Shown here one piece after another: positions 1 through 4,962 of a stretch of DNA of 5,281 nt. Below the pieces are notes generated by a model. It searched no databases. It saw only the letters and a program-made list of their open reading frames with translations, and was not told the DNA's origin. Every line of letters starts with the position of its first letter. Position 1 is the stretch's first letter. Source of the stretch: Sulfurovum sp. (GTDB taxonomy: Bacteria > Campylobacterota > Campylobacteria > Campylobacterales > Sulfurovaceae). Location of the stretch: assembly GCA_026985755.1 (NCBI GenBank), contig JALSPX010000024.1:1-5281 (forward strand). The letters are read 5' to 3'. A program made the translations under genes and the position numbers.

Positions 1-1
1 A

Positions 2-655
2 TATTTTTCTCCTAATCTAGAAAAGATACTCTCTCTTAAACCAAGCATCGTCATCATGCAGCCCAATAACACAAAGCTCTCACAAAAGCTCAACACACTG
101 GGCATCAAAACAAAAATGATACCTATTGACAGGCTTGAGCATATTAAAAAAGCGATTGTAGCACTAGGGATATTATTGGATAAAGAAGCCAATGCAAAAA
201 AGATATTAAAAAATATAAATAATGCCCTGCTTGAGATAAAAGGTATTGTAAAAAATAAAAAAATCCTCATCGTCATAGGACATAACACCTCTTTGGTCAA
301 GCAGATATTTGTCGTGGGGCAAAACCTCTACCTCGATGATATCATCAATGCTTCTGGCAATACCAATGCCCTACACTCCAAGCGTAAAGGACAACCCATC
401 CTTAACCAAGAGAACCTCATCGCTACCAATCCTGACATTGTGATACTCTTGGCACACTCTATGCACAAGCGAGGGCTCACAGCCTATGACCTCAAAGAGC
501 CATGGAGAGAGCTACCCATCAACGCAGGAAAAACCAACGACATCTACATCATAGACAAAGAGTATTCAGGCATACCAAGTGATAGACTGGTACTCTTTTT
601 ACGTGATTTCAAAGAGATTTTATATGCCTATAAACATAACAGATTACACCAATAA
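2..655 (+). CDS. ABC transporter periplasmic substrate-binding protein (BtuF/FecB type), 5' end outside window
   Basis: This is the C-terminal 217 residues of a periplasmic binding protein that would deliver a chelate, probably a corrinoid, to the ABC transporter encoded next. The frame is open from the first bases. It reads NLEKILSLKPSIVIMQPN, the usual 'N(l/p)E.i..LkPdlVi' segment that precedes the long linker helix of class III (Peripla_BP_2) binding proteins. The ATG at 56 lies inside this conserved segment, so it is not the start, and the signal peptide and N-lobe are upstream of the window. The linker helix (around DRLEHIKKAIVALGILL) and the C-lobe (NPDIVILLAHS, then SDRLVLFLRDFKEIL) are visible. 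The end overlaps the ATPase gene by 32 nt. The family is clear. The substrate is inferred from cobT downstream; iron-siderophore or heme cannot be excluded from this part alone. Confidence 0.88.
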   Translation, partial: YFSPNLEKILSLKPSIVIMQPNNTKLSQKLNTLGIKTKMIPIDRLEHIKKAIVALGILLDKEANAKKILKNINNALLEIKGIVKNKKILIVIGHNTSLVKQIFVVGQNLYLDDIINASGNTNALHSKRKGQPILNQENLIATNPDIVILLAHSMHKRGLTAYDLKEPWRELPINAGKTNDIYIIDKEYSGIPSDRLVLFLRDFKEILYAYKHNRLHQ

Positions 656-1340
656 TATATTAAAAAATATCTCCTTCTCTTTGGAGTATGGCGAAGACCT
701 TATTATACTGGGTGCCAATGGTGTGGGTAAAACCACTTTGGCAAAAGTGTTGTGTGGTATTTTCCCTTCAGAAGCTGTGCGTATTGATAGTATCACCCCA
801 TCAAAAGTCTATGGTGAAACACGTGCTAGACTCATCAACTATATTCCTGCCAAGTTGGATGTGTTTGATGAATTTATTACCGTGAGAGAGTTTTTGGAGC
901 TTGGGTTGATACGTGGTGTTGCCCGGGAACAACACCCTACGACGGTGGATGATGTATTGCAGATGCTCAGCATCAAACACCTAGCTGATAAAGCCTGCAA
1001 ATTATTGAGTTCTGGTGAGTCTCAACTCCTGCTTATCGCCTCTGCACTCTTGCATGATGCAAAGTATACTATTTTTGATGAACCTACAGCCAATTTAGAC
1101 CCAAAAAAAATGCAGATACTTTTTAATATTCTTAAATATGATACTCTTTTACAGAGTAAACTCATTATCACCCATAACCTAGACCTTGCGTATAAACTAG
1201 GTTTTAACATTCTCTTTTTAGAAGATGGTTCTATCAAATTTCATGGCTCTAATGCTGATTTCTTTAAGCAGACACACCTAGATACAATATATGATGGCTC
1301 CGTAGAAAAATATCAAAACAACATCGTGGTGAAGCTATGA
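624..1340 (+). CDS. ABC transporter ATP-binding protein (BtuD/FecE type)
   Basis: Cytoplasmic ATPase subunit (238 aa) that powers import through the FecCD-type permease encoded next. Visible motifs from the chosen start are Walker A GANGVGKTT (30-38, Lys36), signature LSSGESQ (128-134), Walker B YTIFDEP (148-154, Glu153), D-loop ANLD (156-159) and the switch His184 in ITHNL. The ATG at 624 is preferred over the one at 579. It has AAAGAG at 611-616 about 7 nt upstream, the protein then begins where the family usually does (short strand, then ILKNISFSLEYGE), and the overlap with the binding-protein gene falls from 77 to 32 nt. The Q-loop is unusual: where relatives read Y-(V/I)-P-Q, this protein has YIPAKLD, with Ala76 in place of Gln. 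The stop overlaps the permease start in ATGA, which suggests translational coupling. The family is certain; corrinoid specificity is inferred from context. Confidence 0.93.
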   Translation: MPINITDYTNNILKNISFSLEYGEDLIILGANGVGKTTLAKVLCGIFPSEAVRIDSITPSKVYGETRARLINYIPAKLDVFDEFITVREFLELGLIRGVAREQHPTTVDDVLQMLSIKHLADKACKLLSSGESQLLLIASALLHDAKYTIFDEPTANLDPKKMQILFNILKYDTLLQSKLIITHNLDLAYKLGFNILFLEDGSIKFHGSNADFFKQTHLDTIYDGSVEKYQNNIVVKL

Positions 1341-2278
1341 AAAAAGTGATTTTACTTTTTGCCTTAGTGCTATTAGTCATTGCTCCATTTTTTGGACAAA
1401 TAGACTTGCCTCTCTCTAGCTTACTAGAGCCTGACAACATGGAACACAAAGTCTTTTTTGATATCAGATTACCACGTGTGCTTTTAGCCTTTTTTGTAGG
1501 TGGAATATTGGCTCTAGGTGGGCTTATTTTCCAAACGGTATTTCGCAACCCTATGTCTACACCCTTTACCCTAGGTGTGGCTAGTGGTGCTACGCTTTTT
1601 ACTGCTATTGCTATCGTGCTTGGATTCTCTGCACTCTCCCCTCTGTTTGCCTTTGGGGGCGCGATGATGACAGTCATCATTCTCTTTATCGTTGCGAGTC
1701 GTTTTAACGCCTATGACTCTACCTCTCTCCTACTCGTAGGTATCGCTCTTAGTTTCTTCTATGCTGCGGCACTCATGGTGATGTTTTACATCTCCAGCCT
1801 GCAAGAGAGTTATGAGATTATGCGTTTTACCATGGGCTCTTTAGATATAGTGGGCTTTGAAAATATCATCATCTTAACATTTGCCTCTGCATTTTTATTG
1901 ACAGTGATATTGAGATACCGTTATGAGCTCAAACTCCTGCTTACCTCTTATGAGTTTGCCTATCTCAAAGGCATAGATGTCAAAAAGACCAACTACATTT
2001 TGCTCTTTGCTGTCTCGGTGGCAGTGGGAGTGGCTGTGAGTTTCACTGGTCCCATAGGCTTTGTAGGACTCATTATCCCTCATATATTAAAAAATATATA
2101 CAAGCAGAGTGCAGACAAGCTTATCTTTCCTATCTTTTTTTATGGGGGAGTTTTTTTGGTGACTTCTGACCTTATTGCCCGTAATTTAGGTACGGCTAGC
2201 GATATACCTATTGGGGTATTGACCTCGTTTCTCGGAGCGCCGTTTTTCATTTATCTTCTTATTAAAGGACGCAAATGA
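1337..2278 (+). CDS. ABC transporter permease, FecCD/BtuC family
   Basis: Inner-membrane permease (313 aa, slightly shorter than the usual 330-350) forming the translocation pore for a metal chelate, probably a corrinoid. It starts with a hydrophobic segment (MKKVILLFALVLLVIAPFFG). The family hallmarks follow: RLPR (44-47) before TM2, FRNPMSTPFTLGVASGA (69-85), the ATPase-contacting region around AYLKGIDVKK (208-217), GPIGFVGLIIPH (238-249), and PIGVLTSFLGAPFFIYLL (291-308). Roughly eight to ten hydrophobic segments can be counted by eye. The ATG overlaps the ATPase stop (ATGA at 1337-1340). Its own stop at 2276-2278 overlaps another ATG at 2275 that has AAAGGA upstream, so the translated chain may continue into a tiny ORF. 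Family assignment is firm; the substrate is inferred from cobT. Confidence 0.94.
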   Translation: MKKVILLFALVLLVIAPFFGQIDLPLSSLLEPDNMEHKVFFDIRLPRVLLAFFVGGILALGGLIFQTVFRNPMSTPFTLGVASGATLFTAIAIVLGFSALSPLFAFGGAMMTVIILFIVASRFNAYDSTSLLLVGIALSFFYAAALMVMFYISSLQESYEIMRFTMGSLDIVGFENIIILTFASAFLLTVILRYRYELKLLLTSYEFAYLKGIDVKKTNYILLFAVSVAVGVAVSFTGPIGFVGLIIPHILKNIYKQSADKLIFPIFFYGGVFLVTSDLIARNLGTASDIPIGVLTSFLGAPFFIYLLIKGRK

Positions 2279-2289
2279 GCAAAGCCCAT
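2262..2289 (+). repeat. Direct repeat, copy 1 (SD + start codon + MSKAH codons)
   Basis: About 28 nt containing AAAGGACGCAAATGAGCAAA followed by GCCCA. It matches copy 2 except for one A/T change and one inserted G. It spans the end of the permease gene, so it includes its last codons. Confidence 0.75.
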
Positions 2290-2361
2290 ATTGCTACGCT
2301 AACGCTGTGTTCTCTTCAGCAGAGAGCTCTCGCAACTTGTTGCTCTATAAAGGGACGCTAA
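2275..2361 (+). CDS. Possible 28-codon ORF coupled to the permease stop
   Basis: The ATG overlaps the permease stop as ATGA. AAAGGA (2264-2269) lies 5 nt upstream, a normal Shine-Dalgarno position. The frame begins MSKAH, runs through a palindrome-rich segment (LCSLQQRALATC), and ends in TAA at 2359-2361, which overlaps the next ATG as TAATG. The peptide has no recognisable domain and its composition looks like translated repeat DNA. It may be a translational relay to the downstream genes, or a relic of a gene whose body was lost and whose start survives. Evidence is limited to SD, start, stop and overlap geometry. Confidence 0.27.
   Translation: MSKAHIATLTLCSLQQRALATCCSIKGR
2291..2346. repeat. 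Palindrome-rich spacer between the direct repeats
   Basis: Contains GCTACGCTAACGCT, a short hairpin (TTCTCT 2310-2315 with AGAGAG 2321-2326), the perfect palindrome GAGAGCTCTC (2322-2331) and GCAACTTGTTGC (2332-2343). This density of dyads in about 55 nt resembles a small intergenic palindromic element. Family identity is unknown, and no second copy lies in this window. Confidence 0.4.
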
Positions 2362-2374
2362 TGAGCAAAGCCCA
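2347..2374 (+). repeat. Direct repeat, copy 2 (SD + start codon + MSKAH codons)
   Basis: Copy of 2262-2289, reading AAAGGGACGCTAATGAGCAA then AGCCCA. The two copies are offset by about 86 nt and enclose a palindrome-rich spacer. The match includes the ribosome-binding site and start codon, so the duplication created two consecutive translation starts. Confidence 0.75.
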
Positions 2375-2417
2375 CAATTTAATACACACAATATATACAT
2401 CAAGGAACATAACATGA
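2361..2417 (+). CDS. Possible 18-codon ORF linking to cobT
   Basis: Second tiny frame. AAGGGA (2350-2355) lies 5 nt before ATG 2361, and the peptide is MSKAHNLIHTIYTSRNIT. Its TGA (2415-2417) overlaps the cobT ATG (2414-2416) as ATGA. The first five codons (MSKAH) repeat those of the 28-codon frame because SD and start are duplicated. Two successive stop/start overlaps bridging the permease to cobT fit a coupling or leader role. CobT has its own SD (AAGGA, 2402-2406), so the frame may also be a non-functional remnant. No protein family is recognised. Confidence 0.25.
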   Translation: MSKAHNLIHTIYTSRNIT

Positions 2418-3541
2418 TACAAACCATCACAGGTAACCCAGATTATATCCAACAGTTTAAAAACAAAAAAGCCACCTTCATGCTCGCCATGTCCAACACA
2501 GCCACAGCCAATATAGTGGGCATCACCCAAGCAGGTATCCCTGGTTCTATCTACCTTACCCCTGTTCTCGATGGTGAGTTCATCGCTACTGGAGAGGTAC
2601 GCAGTATGCCAGATGTGGCAGAGACCCCCAAAGGCGTACCCACCCCTGCACTCATCACCCGTGGGGTACATCTGCTAGCTCCTTTTAGCCACATAGAGCT
2701 GCTAGATCTAGGACTAGAGGTACAACCCAAAGGGGACGATATCACCATCCACCACCACGGCATCCACCCAAGCCAAAGCATCGCAGAGGGGGCAAACATC
2801 GATGCCCAAGCACTCTTCGAAAAAGGCTTAGCATTTGGCAAGACGTACGTCTGTAAAGACGACTATCTCATACTAGGAGAGTCTGTACCCTCTGGCACCA
2901 CCACGGCTACAGCTACTGCCTTAGCCCTAGGCTATGATGCCAAGGTACTTTTCTCTTCTAGTTTCAAAGAGGTCCCCAATACCATACGCCAAGAGATCAT
3001 AAACAAAGCCCTAGAGAACGTTAAAGGCAAAACCGACCTCTTTGAGATACTAGGAAGCGTAGCAGACAATATGCTTATCTTTAATGCTGGATTTGTTTTG
3101 GGTGTAGGTGAGCGTTTCCCTGTCGTATTAGCAGGAGGTACACAGATGGCTTGTGTGTTGTTGGTGGTCAATAGCCTTAGGGGTCTGACCCCAAATGATT
3201 TGTTTTCTGAACAAGAAAATGAATCGTTTGCGGGTCTGACCCCATTGACCAAAGGGCAGGCACAAGACCTGCCCCTACGTGATGTTGCATTGTGTACGAC
3301 CAAATGGGTAGCAGAAGATAATAAATCAGATATCAAAGCCCTCCTAGAGATGCTAGACTTCCCTATAAACGCCTACTACGCAGACTTCGATTTCGCACTC
3401 TCCAACCACCCTGCTCTCAAACTCTATGACGAAGGAGAAGCCAAAGAAGGAGTGGGTGCTGGTGGGGCATTGATGTATGGGGTTTTACATGGGCTGAGTA
3501 AAGAGGAGATGACTCGGCAAGTTGAGGGGTTTTTGGGTTAG
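2414..3541 (+). CDS. cobT: Nicotinate mononucleotide-dependent phosphoribosyltransferase CobT (UPF0284/TIGR00303 type)
   Basis: Cytoplasmic enzyme (375 aa) expected to transfer the phosphoribosyl group of nicotinate mononucleotide to a lower-ligand base (dimethylbenzimidazole or a related base), giving the alpha-riboside phosphate used in cobamide nucleotide-loop assembly. Landmarks are NTATANIVGITQAGIPG near the N-terminus, LTPVLDGEFI (48-57), GVPTPALITRGV (74-85), ESVPSGTTT (156-164), AGGTQM (240-245), TTKWVAED (295-302) and KEGVGAGGA (344-352). By analogy with the classical CobT general base, Glu345 may be catalytic. The start has SD AAGGA at 2402-2406, 7 nt upstream. Residues about 256-288, between AGGTQM and the conserved (R)DVALCTTKW block, are encoded by two palindromic repeats and are far longer than the short loop I expect there. 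All core motifs remain, so the enzyme may still work. Its place after BtuFDC-like genes suggests corrinoid salvage. Confidence 0.92.
   Translation: MIQTITGNPDYIQQFKNKKATFMLAMSNTATANIVGITQAGIPGSIYLTPVLDGEFIATGEVRSMPDVAETPKGVPTPALITRGVHLLAPFSHIELLDLGLEVQPKGDDITIHHHGIHPSQSIAEGANIDAQALFEKGLAFGKTYVCKDDYLILGESVPSGTTTATATALALGYDAKVLFSSSFKEVPNTIRQEIINKALENVKGKTDLFEILGSVADNMLIFNAGFVLGVGERFPVVLAGGTQMACVLLVVNSLRGLTPNDLFSEQENESFAGLTPLTKGQAQDLPLRDVALCTTKWVAEDNKSDIKALLEMLDFPINAYYADFDFALSNHPALKLYDEGEAKEGVGAGGALMYGVLHGLSKEEMTRQVEGFLG
3180..3243. repeat. Palindromic element A inside cobT
   Basis: Long imperfect inverted repeat. The left arm (3180-3208) starts GGGGTCTGACCCC and ends TTTTCT. The right arm (3214-3243) starts AGAAAATGAATCGTTT and ends GGGTCTGACCCC, with a loop of about 5 nt (GAACA). 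Arms match at about 24-25 of 29 positions with a 1-nt bulge. Each arm tip is itself a GGGTC-T-GACCC palindrome, so the element can form one long hairpin or two small ones. It is read in frame as GLTPNDLFSEQENESFAGLTP within cobT. Confidence 0.8.
3254..3278 (-). repeat. REP-like palindrome B inside cobT
   Basis: Perfect 7-bp stem: GGGCAGG (3254-3260), loop CACAAGA, CCTGCCC (3268-3274). On the minus strand it reads GTAG followed directly by the hairpin. A GTAG-type tetranucleotide 5' of a small hairpin is the layout of classical REPs mobilised by RAYT transposases. It is translated in frame as part of KGQAQDLPL. Assignment as a REP is by shape, not by a database match. Confidence 0.62.
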
Positions 3542-3546
3542 GTATG

Positions 3547-3573
3547 AAAAATATGTCAATTTGACAGATTTTT
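3547..3573. terminator. Terminator-like palindrome downstream of cobT
   Basis: Begins 5 nt after the cobT stop. AAAAAT-a-TGTCAA-t-TTGACA-g-ATTTTT is symmetric apart from one a/g mismatch, with the 3' arm ending in five T. It could stop transcription out of cobT and, because of the flanking A run, also transcription arriving from the other strand. The tight turn and low G+C make it modest as a hairpin; an operator is the alternative. Confidence 0.5.
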
Positions 3574-3601
3574 AACAAAAATAAAAAAGATGAGTTATAA
3601 T
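3572..3601 (+). promoter_or_regulatory. Sigma70-type promoter for the small hydrophobic ORF
   Basis: TTAACA (3572-3577), an 18-nt spacer, then a consensus TATAAT (3596-3601). The predicted start point, about 7 nt after the -10 box, falls at G3608, exactly the first base of the GCAGTT closing stem of the leader. That agreement supports both calls. Confidence 0.62.
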
Positions 3602-3607
3602 TTTTAT

Positions 3608-3680
3608 GCAGTTTAACTTGTTGTTTTCAAAACAACAGCTGGAACTGTTGTTTGATATTCGCTAGTTAAATTTTAACTGC
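3608..3680 (+). promoter_or_regulatory. Structured 5' leader with mutually exclusive hairpins
   Basis: Segment AAACAACAG (3630-3638) can pair upstream with GTTGTTT (3620-3626) or downstream, over 9 perfect bp, with CTGTTGTTT (3645-3653; loop CTGGAA). GCAGTT (3608-3613) pairs with AACTGC (3675-3680), and TAAC with GTTA (3665-3668), closing the whole leader just before the Shine-Dalgarno. Such switchable, 5'-end-clamped leaders are typical of type I toxin mRNAs and of attenuators. The base pairing is seen directly; the regulatory role is inferred. Confidence 0.5.
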
Positions 3681-3697
3681 GAAAGGTGGTGAAAATA

Positions 3698-3763
3698 ATG
3701 AATGATATTATTTTCATTTTGACGGTGATTTTAGCTATCTTACGATGGCTTTATAATCGTTAA
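3698..3763 (+). CDS. Small hydrophobic peptide (21 aa), candidate type I toxin
   Basis: A 21-codon ORF beginning MNDIIFILTVILAI and ending RWLYNR: one short transmembrane helix with a basic, aromatic C-terminal tail. A strong SD, AGGTGG (3684-3689), lies 8 nt before the ATG. A good promoter, a structured leader and a downstream hairpin make a self-contained transcription unit of about 190 nt. Known type I toxins (Ldr, TisB, Ibs, ZorO, DinQ) share this design of a tiny membrane peptide behind a folded leader, but I do not recognise this sequence as any of them. No clear antisense promoter for an antitoxin RNA was found by eye. Alternatives are a small membrane regulator or a leader peptide. 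The ORF itself is well supported; the function is inference. Confidence 0.6.
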   Translation: MNDIIFILTVILAILRWLYNR

Positions 3764-3770
3764 TACATCT

Positions 3771-3792
3771 GAGAGAGTGTTAAAACTCTCTC
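3771..3792 (+). terminator. Hairpin after the small ORF
   Basis: Perfect 7-bp stem GAGAGAG (3771-3777) and CTCTCTC (3786-3792) with loop TGTTAAAA, 7 nt after the 21-codon ORF. The following TTCAAACATAATTTTAA is only weakly T-rich, so it may terminate inefficiently or mainly protect the 3' end. Confidence 0.5.
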
Positions 3793-3893
3793 TTCAAACA
3801 TAATTTTAACATAAAAGTATTAGAATGTAAAGAGAATGTATTAGTCCACAACATATGGCATTCTTCATGATTTTCTATTAGGAAAGGTATAGT

Positions 3894-4478
3894 TTGATTA
3901 ATATCAATACAATGAAACAACTAGTTAAAAATAACGAAAATATTCATTTTATGGTTAAAGGCAATAGAGAATATTTTCTTTCACCTAAAATTAAAGAATT
4001 AAAGAAATTAAATGTTATTGATATATTTAATGGATATGAAACTGTATTAGTTAATAAAATTTTTTTTAATAATCAAAATAAAGTGGGCTTTATTCCAACT
4101 TTTATTCTTGACTCCAATGTTGTTGGTAATTTAAAAAAATTTACTAAAAAGCAGTTACTTCAAGAAAAAGATTTAATAATTAACGATGATTTAAATAAAT
4201 TTCTTATTTATCTTTCTAAAAGTTCAATACAGCACTCTAATGGAATCGATAGAATTTATGATGTAAATCCTATTTTGTATATTATAGAATGTATGCTGAA
4301 CAATGTGAATGAAGAAATCATCATTGACAACCTAAAATATATAATACAGATTCAAACAATGAATTATAAAAAATTTTTTACTCGTTCCACAGCTCCAGCT
4401 GTGGAATGCATATCGGTACAAAAACTCACCATATTCTCTCTACTTCTAGCAATCCATCAATACCTTGATAATCTCTAG
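3894..4478 (+). CDS. A+T-rich unknown protein, 3' end replaced by REP element
   Basis: Unrecognised protein of 194 aa as it now reads. The start is TTG at 3894, supported by a strong SD AGGAAAGG (3880-3887) 6 nt upstream; the next ATG (3912) is too far from it. TAGAAT at 3821-3826 could be a -10 box, with no convincing -35. Residues 1-162 are native: rich in Lys, Asn, Ile, encoded by DNA much more A+T-rich than the operon upstream, which suggests horizontal transfer. From residue 164 (RSTAPAVECIS...) the sequence is encoded by the left REP and by DNA antisense to the transposase, so it is an accidental tail. GFIPTFILDSNVVGNL (65-80) resembles the strand-plus-D-x-N start of PIN-type nucleases (Asp73, Asn75), a weak hint only. 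Probably a truncated, non-functional gene; accessory or defence-related origin is a guess. Confidence 0.55.
   Translation: MININTMKQLVKNNENIHFMVKGNREYFLSPKIKELKKLNVIDIFNGYETVLVNKIFFNNQNKVGFIPTFILDSNVVGNLKKFTKKQLLQEKDLIINDDLNKFLIYLSKSSIQHSNGIDRIYDVNPILYIIECMLNNVNEEIIIDNLKYIIQIQTMNYKKFFTRSTAPAVECISVQKLTIFSLLLAIHQYLDNL
4381..4414 (+). repeat. REP, left copy
   Basis: CTCG, then TTCCACAGCT-CC-AGCTGTGGAA (4385-4406, perfect 10-bp arms), then TGCATATC. Identical over 34 nt to the reverse complement of 5015-5048. The form resembles the GTTCC...GGAAC hairpins commonly found beside RAYT genes. Confidence 0.88.
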
Positions 4479-4959
4479 CACTAGAGTACCTCCAATGTTC
4501 AGCCTCATCAATATAACCTCTCTTTACAGGGTTTTGATGGATATAGTTGATCTTCTCAAACATCATCTTCTCACTCTGTATAAGTTTCGGATGAAACCCC
4601 TCTTCCCATACTTGATAACTGTTTTCTTTTCTGTGTGCTTTTTTATGAAATGCAAATTGTTTCAGTAGAGTCGTTGCATTATTTTTTTCTAGTAATTTTA
4701 ACAATTCATACGCAGTGTATGATTTAAACTTCTGCATCGTTTTACTAATATCATCACTACTTGCTACAAGGTGCAGATGGTTTTCTAGTATAACATAAGA
4801 GAAGATAAGCATATTATCACTTTTTTGTAGATAGGCTAATGAGTTCAAAATGATTTGTACACTCTCTTGGTTTGTAAATATAGGTAGCCAGTGCAATACT
4901 GTACATGTCAAAAAATAAGGATGTGTTGGTTCATATATTTTATATCTACTTCGTCCCAT
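4426..4959 (-). CDS. REP-associated tyrosine transposase (RAYT, Y1/IS200-like)
   Basis: Single-strand HUH transposase (177 aa) that nicks and joins DNA at REP hairpins. The N-terminus MGRSRYKIYEPTHPYFLTCTV is the family opening. The HUH motif is His61-Leu62-His63 in ILENHLHLV. The probable catalytic tyrosine is Tyr139 in KINYIHQNPVKRGY, and the family C-terminal block EHWRYSSARDY (154-164) is intact, followed by a normal end. The gene therefore looks complete and potentially active. It starts 3 nt after the stop of the RhuM-remnant frame and has no evident Shine-Dalgarno; an extended -10 box just upstream suggests a leaderless mRNA. It lies between inverted REPs, the usual setting. The plus-strand ORFs at 4465-4668 and 4905-5111 are shadows of this unit. 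Confidence 0.93.
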   Translation of the reverse strand: MGRSRYKIYEPTHPYFLTCTVLHWLPIFTNQESVQIILNSLAYLQKSDNMLIFSYVILENHLHLVASSDDISKTMQKFKSYTAYELLKLLEKNNATTLLKQFAFHKKAHRKENSYQVWEEGFHPKLIQSEKMMFEKINYIHQNPVKRGYIDEAEHWRYSSARDYQGIDGLLEVERIW

Positions 4960-4962
4960 ATT

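Noticed and set aside
579..623. ATG at 579 as the ATPase start
   Set aside because: It adds 15 residues that do not fit the family and overlaps the previous gene by 77 nt; ATG 624 has a good SD and the expected N-terminus.
56..655. ATG at 56 as the start of the binding-protein gene
   Set aside because: The frame is open to the first bases and the upstream codons encode a conserved segment (NLEKILSLKPSIVI), so the gene begins outside the window.
1..2280. Cobalamin riboswitch
   Set aside because: None is visible; the operon's 5' end lies outside the window and internal junctions overlap.
2345..3336. Minus-strand ORFs within cobT
   Set aside because: They are shadows of the strongly conserved cobT frame and show no protein family features.
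3561..3601. TTGACA (3561-3566) as the -35 box for TATAAT (3596-3601)
   Set aside because: The spacer would be 29 nt. TTAACA at 3572 gives 18 nt; the TTGACA is half of the terminator-like palindrome.
3600..3760. Antisense antitoxin RNA promoter opposite the small hydrophobic ORF
   Set aside because: Only weak -10-like words (such as TATCAA and TAAAAT on the minus strand) without matching -35 boxes; not enough to call.
3832..3867. Hairpin AGAATG...CATTCT upstream of the A+T-rich gene
   Set aside because: Only 6-7 A+T-rich base pairs around a loop of about 19-20 nt, not distinguishable from chance in such DNA.
4381..4478. Residues 164-194 of the A+T-rich protein as a genuine domain
   Set aside because: They are encoded by the REP and by the strand opposite the transposase C-terminus.
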